From positions 251,001-315,000 of the forward strand of contig NZ_CP032345.1 of the NCBI RefSeq assembly GCF_005222205.1: DNA of 64,000 nucleotides. Reading direction: 5' to 3'. Numbering within the stretch: the stretch's first letter is position 1; every line of letters begins with the position of its first letter. Source of the stretch: Azospirillum brasilense (GTDB lineage Bacteria; Pseudomonadota; Alphaproteobacteria; Azospirillales; Azospirillaceae). This document shows positions 56,999-64,000 of this stretch, piece by piece. The position numbers and the translations under genes were made by a program. Under the pieces are notes generated by a model. The model searched no databases. It saw nothing but the letters and a program-made list of their open reading frames with translations, and had not been told where the DNA came from.

Positions 56999-57660
56999 TG
57001 CAGGACATGCATAAAGTGGAAGCCGTAGTGGCAGAATGGCCGAGCGGCCTAAAGAACGCTGCTGAAGTGGCGCCTCAGTTTGGTTTGACCGCAGATAAGC
57101 TTATCGCATTTGCGGATGCTGGTTATGCCCCCCATTGGCGCATTGATGGCGGACCACCTCTGTTCCGTTCATCCGAGGTAAAGCCATGGGTTGCCCAGAA
57201 TTTGCTTCAGAAAGAGGGTGGAAAAGATCTTCCGTTCTCAATGCGCATCGTATTTGTCCCGGACAAGCCAACGCATTCCGCAGTCGTTCCCGTATCTATT
57301 CAGAATATCGAGAATCTCCGCGAGATATCTGAAGTCTGGAGAATTTGCCCAGGCGTTTATTTCCTGTGCAAGAATGGAGAAGTTGTATACGTTGGACAGA
57401 GTGTTAGCCCAGCGTCTCGCATAGCTTCTCATGATAAGAACAAAGATTTTGATCAAGTTTACTTTCTGCCCTGCCCGGAATTCGAGCTTAATCGCGTAGA
57501 AGCTGCATTCATCCGCTATTTGCGCCCGCGTCTTAATGGTCAGAATGCCAGCGGGACGATGATCGCGCCTGCATCCAACGGAAGCGACGCGGAAGTTCTC
57601 GCGCGATATGGGATCACTGAAGAAGGCAGCGCATCCAAATCAGGTGGAGCGCAGCCATGA
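56998..57660 (+). CDS. GIY-YIG nuclease-domain protein, AT-rich insert
   Basis: 220 residues. The C-terminal half is a GIY-YIG domain: PGVYFLCKNGEVVYVGQSVS (118-137) with Tyr120, Tyr131-Val-Gly, Arg141, and the metal-binding Glu168 in NRVEAAFIRYLRPRLN. The N-terminal 75 residues (FGLTADKLIAFADAGYAPHW, FRSSEVKPWVAQNL) resemble a MerR-like winged helix that could give DNA specificity. Base composition and codon use are far more AT-rich than in every neighbour, indicating a recent arrival in this compact operon. It could be a free-standing endonuclease that spreads by gene conversion or attacks competitors. Confidence 0.85.
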   Translation: MQDMHKVEAVVAEWPSGLKNAAEVAPQFGLTADKLIAFADAGYAPHWRIDGGPPLFRSSEVKPWVAQNLLQKEGGKDLPFSMRIVFVPDKPTHSAVVPVSIQNIENLREISEVWRICPGVYFLCKNGEVVYVGQSVSPASRIASHDKNKDFDQVYFLPCPEFELNRVEAAFIRYLRPRLNGQNASGTMIAPASNGSDAEVLARYGITEEGSASKSGGAQP

Positions 57661-58361
57661 GCGGCCCCCCCACCATGCCCGCCCTGAAGTGCCCGGACTG
57701 CGGCGCGCCGATGCGGCTGCAGCCGACCCCCAGCACCTTCAAGACGCCGAACCCCTTCGTCTACCTGTGTGACCGCCGCGCCGCCGGCTGCGGCGGGCTG
57801 ATGAGCGCGCACCCCGACGGCACGCCGCAGGGCGCCCCTGTCGCGGCCGAGCTGCGCCGCGCCCGCCGGATGACCCATCAGGTCTTCGACCGCCTGTGGC
57901 AGACGGCCCCGCACTATTACCCTGTCGCCGAGACGGGCGCCGCCCGCGTGGCCGCCTTCAAGCGCATCCAGGACGCCGCCCGGAACCGGGCTTATGCCTA
58001 CGTCGCCGCGCACCTCGGCATGAGCCGGGACGCCTGCCACATCGGCAAGATCACCGACATCGAAACGCTGCGCGCCTTCTACGGCATCGCCCGGCGCGCC
58101 ACGCCCCTGACCGTTCGTGACTGGTGGAAGAAGCTGCAGGCGGAGGAGGCGCATCTGAAGCCGATCCCGCCTGACGCGCTGCCCGCCCTGGTCGGCCAGC
58201 CCATCCGCCTGAAGGGCGCCGGGCTGGGCATGACCTGGGTCCTCGAACGGATCAAGGGCGACACGCTGTTCCTGCGCTCCCCCACCAACAACCGCAAGCG
58301 GATGGCCTGCGCCAATCAGGCGCTGTACCCGCGCGCGGCCCAGCCCTCCGAGGCCTCATGA
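57657..58361 (+). CDS. Zinc-finger-containing phage protein (DUF3268-like)
   Basis: 234 residues. N-terminal zinc site LKCPDCGAPMRL ... YLCDRRAAGCGGLMSAHPDG, then TPQGAPVAAELRRARRMTHQ and a conserved helical segment (AYVAAHLGMSRDACHIGKIT). This is the pattern of the phage zinc-finger domain family. The extra 90 C-terminal residues are unassigned. It overlaps both neighbours by four bases. Confidence 0.8.
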   Translation: MSGPPTMPALKCPDCGAPMRLQPTPSTFKTPNPFVYLCDRRAAGCGGLMSAHPDGTPQGAPVAAELRRARRMTHQVFDRLWQTAPHYYPVAETGAARVAAFKRIQDAARNRAYAYVAAHLGMSRDACHIGKITDIETLRAFYGIARRATPLTVRDWWKKLQAEEAHLKPIPPDALPALVGQPIRLKGAGLGMTWVLERIKGDTLFLRSPTNNRKRMACANQALYPRAAQPSEAS

Positions 58362-59329
58362 CCACCTCCACCATCACCAAGCCGGGCGTCTACCAGCTCG
58401 ATGCCGAGATCTATCACGGGAACTGCACCCTCACCCCTGCCCTGTCCGCCGGGTTCGCCTGGAACATGCTGAAGGACGGCGGCTGCCCGGCCAAGGCGTG
58501 GTTCAACAGCTCGCTGAACCCCGACTATGCGCCCGAGCAGAAAACGGAGTTCGATATCGGCAGCGCGGCTCATCTTTTGTTCTTGGAGCCCGACAGGTAC
58601 GACGCTGCGGTCCATATCGTGCGGGCCTTCACCAAAGACGGAAAGCCGTCCGAGGGATACACCTCTGCCGACGCGAAGAATCAGCGCGACGACGCCCGGA
58701 ACGCAGGCAAGATTCCACTGCTGCCGGCGCAAGCGGAGAAGGTGGCCGGCATGCGCCGCGCCATGCGGAACGAGATTCCGGACCTCCCGTTCTCGACCGC
58801 ACCCAAGTTCGCCGATGACGCCTTCTCCGGCGGGCAGGCCGAACAGTCCTATTTCTGGCGGGACGAGCGGTTCGGCATCTGGTGCAAGTGCCGGCCCGAC
58901 TACGTCAAGCCCGGCCATGTCGTGGACTACAAAACCTCCACGACCGCCGACCCTGCCGACCTGAAGAAAGTCGCCGCCAACATGGGCTGGCACGTCCGCG
59001 CCGCCCACTATCTCGAGGGCCACAAGGCGCTGACCGGTGAGGACGCGACCTATTGGTACGTGGTCCAGGAGAAGGAGGCGCCGTACCTGACCACGGTCGG
59101 CAAGGTCGCGGGCGCCGCCCTGGAGTGGGGCCGCATCATGCTCCCCGCGGCGCGCGCCGTCTTCGCCGGATGCCTCCGCTCCAACCGCTGGCCGTCCTAC
59201 TCGGAAGACGCAGTGCTGGTGGAGCTTCCGGCGTGGGCCGAGCGCCAGCTTCAGGACCGGCACGACGCCGGCGAGTTCGACCCCTCCCGCTATTTCGACC
59301 TCGCGCGCGCCTGGCAGGCGCCACTCTGA
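58358..59329 (+). CDS. RecE-like PD-(D/E)XK exonuclease (DUF3799)
   Basis: 323 residues. GVYQLDAEIYHGNCTLTPAL, then FDIGSAAHLLFLEPDRYD, WCKCRPDYVKPGHVVDYKTS (catalytic D and D-x-K) and VRAAHYLEGHKALTG follow the phage RecE/exodeoxyribonuclease VIII-like family. It resects DNA ends for annealing-type recombination. The Sak4-like ATPase downstream is a plausible partner, and the SMC-like gene lies between. Confidence 0.9.
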   Translation: MTTSTITKPGVYQLDAEIYHGNCTLTPALSAGFAWNMLKDGGCPAKAWFNSSLNPDYAPEQKTEFDIGSAAHLLFLEPDRYDAAVHIVRAFTKDGKPSEGYTSADAKNQRDDARNAGKIPLLPAQAEKVAGMRRAMRNEIPDLPFSTAPKFADDAFSGGQAEQSYFWRDERFGIWCKCRPDYVKPGHVVDYKTSTTADPADLKKVAANMGWHVRAAHYLEGHKALTGEDATYWYVVQEKEAPYLTTVGKVAGAALEWGRIMLPAARAVFAGCLRSNRWPSYSEDAVLVELPAWAERQLQDRHDAGEFDPSRYFDLARAWQAPL

Positions 59330-59341
59330 AGGATTCCCGTC

Positions 59342-60784
59342 ATGAAGATCATCAGCCTCGAAGCCGAGAACCTGAAGCGCATCAAGGTCGTGCAGATCAC
59401 CCCGACGGGGCCGCTCGTGCAGATCACCGGCAAGAACGCGGCGGGGAAAAGCACCGTTCTGGACGCCATCTGGTGGGCGCTGGACGGCGGGAAGAACATC
59501 CAGTCCCGTCCGATCCGGGACGGGGAAACCGAGGCTCGCGTGCGGCTGGACCTCGGCGAGATCATCGTCACGCGGAAGTGGAAGCGCCGGGATGCCGGCG
59601 ACGTCACCACCTCCATCACCGTCGAGGCGGCTAACGGCGCGCGGTTCCCGTCGCCCCAGCGCATGCTGGACGACCTGCTGGGCAGCTTGACCTTCGACCC
59701 GCTGGCCTTCAGCCGCATGGACCCGAAGAAGCAGCTGGAGCAGTTGCGCGGGTTGGTGAAGCTGGACGTGGACGTGGATGCGCTGGATGCGGCCAACCGC
59801 ACCGATTTCGAAAAGCGCACCGACGCGAACCGTCGAGCCAAGACGCTCCGGACCCAGGCCGCCGCCATCGCGGTTCCGGACGGCCTTCCCGACCAGCCGG
59901 TCGACGTTGCGGCGCTGATGGACCGCATGACCAAGGCCGCCGACCACAACGCTTCCATCGAGCGGCGCCGCGCCAACCGTGAGCGTGTCCGAGACGAACT
60001 GTCCGAGCTGTCCGCCGAAGCCCAGGAACTCGAAGCCTCAATCAGCCCGGCGCTCTCGGCGATCCGGTCGAAGGCCGCCACCGAGCGGACCCGCCTCCGC
60101 GACGAGATCGCCCGGCTCCAGCTTCAGATCGACCAACTGGACCTCGACGAAGCCGTCAGCCTGGATGCCACTGAGAAGCGCCTGCGCGATCAGGTGGCCG
60201 AGAAGCGGAGCCAAGCCCAGGAGCGCGCCGACAAGCTGGCCAACGCCGAGCCTCTACCCGATCCCGAGGACGTCGCCAGCCTGCGCGCCGAGATCGACAG
60301 CGCCAACACCATCAACGACGGTATCAAGCTGCGCGACCGGCGCGCCGCCCTGGAGAAGGAGGCCGCCGCGGCGGAGTCCGAAAGCAGAGCGCTCACCGAC
60401 TACATGGCGGATCGCGAGCGGGAGAAAGCCGAGGCCATCGCCGCCGCCAAGATGCCCATTCCCGGCCTGTCCTTCGGCGACAGCATGGTCCTGTTCAACG
60501 GCATCCCCTTCGACCAAGCCAGCAGCGCCGAGCAGTTGCGCGTTTCGGTGGCCATCGCCATGGCGACCAACCCCAAGCTCCGCGTGCTGCGGATCAAGGA
60601 CGGATCTCTGCTCGATGAGGACGGCCTGCAGATGCTGTCCGGGATGGCGGACGCCAGCGACTACCAAGTCTGGGTGGAGCGCGTGGACAGCTCCGGCAAG
60701 GTCGGCGTGGTGATGGAGGACGGCGCCGTGGCGACCGCTCCATCCGTGTCGGCTCCGGCCGGCGACCTGTTCGCGGCGCAGTGA
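59342..60784 (+). CDS. SMC/SbcC-like ATPase with coiled coil
   Basis: 480 residues. N-terminal Walker A GKNAAGKST (30-38) in ITGKNAAGKSTVLDAIWWAL. A long charged coiled coil spans about 160-375 with a central hinge-like break. The C-terminal head (LRVSVAIAMATNPKLRVLRI, LDEDGLQMLSGMADASDYQV) carries the signature and Walker B region of RecF/SbcC-like proteins. It likely works with the RecE-like nuclease on phage DNA ends. Confidence 0.88.
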   Translation: MKIISLEAENLKRIKVVQITPTGPLVQITGKNAAGKSTVLDAIWWALDGGKNIQSRPIRDGETEARVRLDLGEIIVTRKWKRRDAGDVTTSITVEAANGARFPSPQRMLDDLLGSLTFDPLAFSRMDPKKQLEQLRGLVKLDVDVDALDAANRTDFEKRTDANRRAKTLRTQAAAIAVPDGLPDQPVDVAALMDRMTKAADHNASIERRRANRERVRDELSELSAEAQELEASISPALSAIRSKAATERTRLRDEIARLQLQIDQLDLDEAVSLDATEKRLRDQVAEKRSQAQERADKLANAEPLPDPEDVASLRAEIDSANTINDGIKLRDRRAALEKEAAAAESESRALTDYMADREREKAEAIAAAKMPIPGLSFGDSMVLFNGIPFDQASSAEQLRVSVAIAMATNPKLRVLRIKDGSLLDEDGLQMLSGMADASDYQVWVERVDSSGKVGVVMEDGAVATAPSVSAPAGDLFAAQ

Positions 60785-60795
60785 GGGAGGCGACG

Positions 60796-61980
60796 ATGGG
60801 ATTGCTCAACATCGTCCCGGCCAACCGCGCCGGCATGCGCTTCCTGATTTCTCTCTATGGCCTGTCCGAAACCGGCAAAACGCTCTCCGCGCTGCGGCTG
60901 GCCGCGGGCATGGAGCCCGACCCGGCCAAGCGGATGCTGCTGGACACCGAGGGTGGGCAGCGTGGGCGGGCCTACGTGGACAAGATTCCCGGCGGTTACA
61001 TGTACGCCTCCCTCACGCCTCCCTTTACGCCCGACCGCTACATCGAGGCGCTGAACGAGATCGAGGCGGCCGGCATCAACGTCCTGGTGATCGACAGCAT
61101 CAGCCACGTCTGGTTCGCTGAAGGCGGCGTCCTCGACATGGTCGAGACCGCGACCGAGCGGAACGACATGGCGAAGTGGGCCAAGCCCAAGCGTCGCCTC
61201 GGCAAGATGACCAACCGCCTGCTGCGCTCCGATATGCACGTCATCCTGTGCGCCAGGGCCAAGCAGCCGCTTGTCGAAGAAACCGTAGACGGTCGCAAGA
61301 AGCTCATCCCCGGCCCTGTCGTTCCGGTGCAGGAGAAGACCCTGCGCTACGACATGACCGTCATGGGCCAGATGTTGGGCGACGGCAAGTTCACGGTCAC
61401 CGCCCCAGCTGGCAAATGCCCAGGTCCACTGCGCGAGGTCTTCGCCGCCGGCGAGGTCATGACCGAGGAGATGGGCAAGCGCCTGATCGCGTGGCTTGGG
61501 GGTGCTGACCTGCGCAGCACGGAGCAGCGCAAGCTGGAGGTCGACGCGACCGCTGCAGCCGAGGAAGGTGCGCAGAGCTTCCGGGAGTTCTGGAGCGAAC
61601 TCAGTTCCGATCAGCGGAATTTGCTGAAGCCCAAGATGGAGAATTACGCCTCCATCGCCAAGGCAGCCGATGCCGAACGCGAACGCGTCGAGCAGGAGCG
61701 GCGCGACCAGCAGAACCTGGACAACCCGTTCGGCGAGCAGGCCCAGCAGCAGAGCACCCCTTCCACCGACGAAAAGCCCACCACCCCGGCGGATGAAGCC
61801 TTCAACGAAGCCTTGGACGCGGCCAAGCAGGGCGCTGCCGCTCTGCGCGCGTGGTGGGACGGCCCCGCCGGCAAAGCGTCGGCGCTGGGCAGCGACACGG
61901 CCAAGAAAATCCTCATCAGCGCCCGCAAGCGCGAACTCGACGAGATCGCGGCCAAGGCCGACGCGGAAGGAGAGTTGTGA
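60796..61980 (+). CDS. RecA-fold ATPase, Sak4-like annealing/recombination protein
   Basis: 394 residues from the ATG at 60796 with GGGAGG in front. Walker A region ISLYGLSETGKTLSALRLAA, DTEGGQRGRAY, then INVLVIDSISHVWF (Walker B) match phage AAA_24/Sak4-type ATPases. The C-terminal part (KMENYASIAKAADAERERVE, ILISARKRELDEIAAKADA) is a Gln/Glu-rich tail with a segment reminiscent of the C-terminal helices of ERF/Bet-type proteins. It completes a phage recombination module. Confidence 0.85.
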   Translation: MGLLNIVPANRAGMRFLISLYGLSETGKTLSALRLAAGMEPDPAKRMLLDTEGGQRGRAYVDKIPGGYMYASLTPPFTPDRYIEALNEIEAAGINVLVIDSISHVWFAEGGVLDMVETATERNDMAKWAKPKRRLGKMTNRLLRSDMHVILCARAKQPLVEETVDGRKKLIPGPVVPVQEKTLRYDMTVMGQMLGDGKFTVTAPAGKCPGPLREVFAAGEVMTEEMGKRLIAWLGGADLRSTEQRKLEVDATAAAEEGAQSFREFWSELSSDQRNLLKPKMENYASIAKAADAERERVEQERRDQQNLDNPFGEQAQQQSTPSTDEKPTTPADEAFNEALDAAKQGAAALRAWWDGPAGKASALGSDTAKKILISARKRELDEIAAKADAEGEL

Positions 61981-62357
61981 TGGAAACCACCCCCAGCACT
62001 CCCGCGACCGCCGCCCCGGCCGCCGAATGGGCGAAGGTCGAGCTGCTCGGCCACCGGACCCGCTACGGGCTGGCCCGCGAGGTCGAGCGCTACGGCACCA
62101 AGATGCTCCGGATCGACGTGTTCGGTCCGGGGTCTGACACCCCGATCCTGACCGAGTTCTACGCGGGCCAAGCCCTCTTCGGCTACCGGCCCTGCACCGA
62201 GGAATGCGCAAGGGCCTGGGCCAGCGACCGCTGGAACCTGCCGGAGGAGGTCCGCCCGGCCCTCCCCGCCCCCGACAATGCCAGCGTGCATGCCGAGTTC
62301 GACGTGCTGGACGGCGACGCCCGCCCCGCCGACATCTCCGACGACCTGACCTCCTGA
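61980..62357 (+). CDS. Hypothetical phage protein
   Basis: 125 residues, ATG overlapping the previous stop (TGATG). WAKVELLGHRTRYGLAREVE, RYGTKMLRIDVFGPGSDTPI, FYAGQALFGYRPCTEECARA. The central beta-rich part is conserved-looking and recurs in many prophage early regions next to recombination genes, with no known role. The acidic C-terminus is probably disordered. Confidence 0.7.
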   Translation: METTPSTPATAAPAAEWAKVELLGHRTRYGLAREVERYGTKMLRIDVFGPGSDTPILTEFYAGQALFGYRPCTEECARAWASDRWNLPEEVRPALPAPDNASVHAEFDVLDGDARPADISDDLTS

Positions 62358-62365
62358 AGGTGCCG

Positions 62366-62851
62366 ATGATGATGGACGAACTGACCCACCGCACCGGCAT
62401 CACCAAGACCGGGCGGCTGATCGAAAGCTCATTCCCGCCGACGCAGCCGCAGCGGCACGCCAACCGCCACCTCCGCGCCTGCTCCACCATGGCCCCGCCG
62501 CCCGGCGAGGTCACGGTGCCGGAGCAGGAGCACCCCGACGGCCGCGTTGCCTTCCCCACCATCGTGCAGTACCAGCTGAAGCGCTGGGACCCGGCGGCGC
62601 AGGCCTACGTGCCGGCCGAGCTGATCGACCTGCCGCCGACCTTCGAAACCCACCCGGACGAGCATGCCCACGATCTCGCCCGGAAGGCTGGCCAGCAGCC
62701 GCGCCCGGCCACCCTGCCCTATGTGGCGGTGGTCCACGACCTGGACGCCTACGACCGGCTGAAGGCCACGGGCGTCCTGCATGCTGCGCACATGACGGCG
62801 CCAATGGATGAGCGCACGGCGGTGGACAACCGCGCTGCGCCGGGGGCGTGA
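62366..62851 (+). CDS. Hypothetical phage protein
   Basis: 161 residues from the first of three in-frame ATGs (62366); GAAGGT lies before it. It contains HANRHLRACSTMAPPPGEVT and FPTIVQYQLKRWDPAAQAYV, with a C-terminal RPATLPYVAVVHDLDAYDRL. No family is recognised. Confidence 0.6.
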   Translation: MMMDELTHRTGITKTGRLIESSFPPTQPQRHANRHLRACSTMAPPPGEVTVPEQEHPDGRVAFPTIVQYQLKRWDPAAQAYVPAELIDLPPTFETHPDEHAHDLARKAGQQPRPATLPYVAVVHDLDAYDRLKATGVLHAAHMTAPMDERTAVDNRAAPGA

Positions 62852-62857
62852 CCGGCT

Positions 62858-63079
62858 ATGGCCCACAGCCCTCTCCCGACCGCATCGCTGCTCTACCAGC
62901 GCATCGACGCCTTCCAGGCCCTGCGCACCCGGATCGACCGGGCGTTCTCTGCCGGCCAGATCACCCCGCAGATGCGGCGCGAGCTGCTGGCGGCTGCCCG
63001 TGACCAATCCGGCATCGCGACGGGCAGCCTACCTTCCGGATCGCGCCCGCGTGCCCTGATCGGCGCCCCCAAGCCGTAA
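62858..63079 (+). CDS. Small hypothetical phage protein
   Basis: 73 residues, basic, helical (TASLLYQRIDAFQALRTRID, ITPQMRRELLAAARDQSGIA). It follows the previous gene by six bases. No family is recognised. Confidence 0.6.
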   Translation: MAHSPLPTASLLYQRIDAFQALRTRIDRAFSAGQITPQMRRELLAAARDQSGIATGSLPSGSRPRALIGAPKP

Positions 63080-63089
63080 GGAGTTCGCC

Positions 63090-63506
63090 ATGAACACCAA
63101 GCCCCTGAACTCGGATGCCATCGGCCACCGCTCTTGGACCGATGCCGAGTTCTGCATCATCACCACGAAGGGGTGGGTGACCGTCTCGGGCAAGGCCCGC
63201 GACTTCTTCGGTGTCCACCACGACGAAGCCGCCGGTCAGCACAAGCTGACCCACCTGCCGACCGGCGTGTCGCTTGGTGGCGCCCCGGCTCCAGAAGCTC
63301 CCCGGCGCGCCGCGACCGCGGTCAAGAACATGTGGAACTGGAGCTTCACCGACCACAGCGGGCAGCCGACGCTGGAATCCATTATGGCGATCCGGATTGT
63401 CCTGAGAAGCCACGGTCTGACCCATCCCGACAACGCGCCCCGATGGACCGGTCCGGAGGTGATCGAGAGGTTGGCGGCTGGTCAGCTTGAGACGGTGGAG
63501 GGCTGA
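63090..63506 (+). CDS. Hypothetical phage protein
   Basis: 138 residues with AAGGAG upstream. HRSWTDAEFCIITTKGWVTV, then AVKNMWNWSFTDHSGQPTLE and RIVLRSHGLTHPDNAPRWTG. An aromatic-rich small protein; no recognised domain. It is three bases from the next gene. Confidence 0.6.
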   Translation: MNTKPLNSDAIGHRSWTDAEFCIITTKGWVTVSGKARDFFGVHHDEAAGQHKLTHLPTGVSLGGAPAPEAPRRAATAVKNMWNWSFTDHSGQPTLESIMAIRIVLRSHGLTHPDNAPRWTGPEVIERLAAGQLETVEG

Positions 63507-63509
63507 ACA

Positions 63510-63830
63510 ATGCTCAAGCTGCGCATCGAGAACGAGCCCGGCGGCTTTTGGATCTGGCTGTGCCGGTTCTCCTACCGTCGCGTCAAAGCCATGGCGTGGG
63601 AGAAGATCCCGGTCGGTCTGCCTGGCATGCGGGACCCGCACGCGCCATGCATCGCTTACGCCCCTCGCCTTCGCCTCAAAGGCGAGATCGGTGAGTGCCT
63701 GTCGGATGGGCACTACCAGTGCGCTGACTGCGCACACCTCAAGCGCTGCCCGGACTGCGGTGAGCGGGTAAGCAACTGCGAATGTGATGACAACAGCCGA
63801 GCCGATGCTACCACCTGGGAGGCGCTCTGA
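63510..63830 (+). CDS. Small cysteine-rich (zinc-ribbon-like) phage protein
   Basis: 106 residues. The C-terminal part has two close Cys pairs, YQCADCAHLKRCPDCGERVS then NCECDD, a likely zinc ribbon. The N-terminal part is aromatic and basic (GFWIWLCRFSYRRVKAMAW). Last gene of the rightward operon before the convergent HNH gene. Confidence 0.62.
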   Translation: MLKLRIENEPGGFWIWLCRFSYRRVKAMAWEKIPVGLPGMRDPHAPCIAYAPRLRLKGEIGECLSDGHYQCADCAHLKRCPDCGERVSNCECDDNSRADATTWEAL

Positions 63831-63841
63831 TGAACAGCAGC

Positions 63842-64000
63842 CTAGGCCATAACACGCTTTCGCGTTGTTCGATTGGGAGGCTCGACCGAGGCCACGGCAT
63901 ACTCGAACCGCAGGATTGCCTCACCCAGAGCCTCGTTGATGTCCTTGCCATCCGCGCCATGATGGATGCGTCGGTGGCAGGTTGGGCAAACCCCTGCAAC
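63842..64000 (-). CDS. HNH endonuclease, 5' part beyond the window edge
   Basis: The last 52 residues are visible, reading leftward from the window edge to a TAG at 63844-63842. VCPTCHRRIHHGADGKDINE is the C-terminal half of an HNH motif (C-x2-C-H-x3-H then N), followed by LGEAILRFEYAVASVEPP. The opposite-strand frame starting at 63830 is a shadow. Phage HNH enzymes often help packaging terminase or act as homing nucleases. Confidence 0.75.
   Translation of the reverse strand, partial: VAGVCPTCHRRIHHGADGKDINEALGEAILRFEYAVASVEPPNRTTRKRVMA

Noticed and set aside
63830-64000. A plus-strand frame starting ATGAACAGCAGC at the right edge
   Set aside because: The opposite strand encodes a conserved HNH C-terminus with C-x2-C-H; the plus-strand product has no such pattern.

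Overview
ORGANISM. The DNA is GC-rich with strongly GC-biased third codon positions. It carries typical alphaproteobacterial gene families: two RHH_4-type ribbon-helix-helix proteins, a globin-type chemoreceptor, a GcrA-like protein, and an SOS box of the alphaproteobacterial form GTTC-N7-GTTC. The best guess is a Rhodospirillales/Azospirillum-like bacterium. That is inference, since there is no rRNA or tRNA in the window. LAYOUT. (1) 1-8.3 kb is chromosomal or accessory DNA: a clipped gene at the edge, a ribbon-helix-helix protein, an SOS-controlled umuDC operon, an RTX-type secreted protein, an EamA transporter, a LuxR-type regulator followed by a glycine-rich-domain-like protein, and a small XRE regulator with an operator over its own start. 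(2) 8.4-13.4 kb is phage-flavoured: a translationally coupled trio led by a MazG-like protein (+), then a leftward set (3TM holin, YgjV-like membrane protein, GNAT-like protein, lipoprotein). (3) 14.0-16.6 kb holds rightward signalling genes: a globin-coupled chemoreceptor, a receiver protein with Glu at the phosphoacceptor position, and a second RHH protein. (4) 16.7-63.8 kb is a large myovirus-type prophage. Its leftward arm, read from 51.7 kb down, carries an HTH protein, GcrA-like and small genes, a RusA resolvase, a DEAH helicase, a PD-(D/E)XK-like protein, a replication initiator with an internal iteron array, a lambda-like head module (Nu1/GpA terminase, gpW, portal, S49 protease, acidic scaffold candidate, gpD, gpE), a Mu-like contractile tail module (DUF2635, sheath, tube, gp41 plus a frameshift extension, tape measure, gp43, gp44, gp45, gp46, gp47, gp48, tail spike and fibre) and a lysis region with a C4-like antisense RNA. 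The rightward arm from 52.4 kb carries early genes: an XRE regulator, an adenine methyltransferase, a Gp37/Gp68-family protein, a GIY-YIG nuclease, a RecE-like nuclease, an SMC-like ATPase, a Sak4-like ATPase and many small proteins. An HNH nuclease is clipped at the right edge. HOW IT WORKS TOGETHER. A CI-type repressor gene at 51.9 kb sits between the arms. Four copies of a 15-bp near-palindrome (consensus TTTNGWAWTTCNAAA) lie around it, three of them inside the spacers of recognisable promoters: leftward, the repressor's own, and rightward. This is a compact lysis/lysogeny switch. Replication probably starts inside the initiator gene, where a 9-bp palindrome recurs every 33 bp. The baseplate J gene carries an apparent one-base frameshift, so the prophage is either defective or the assembly has an error there. 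No integrase or att site was recognised, so the prophage ends are not defined.
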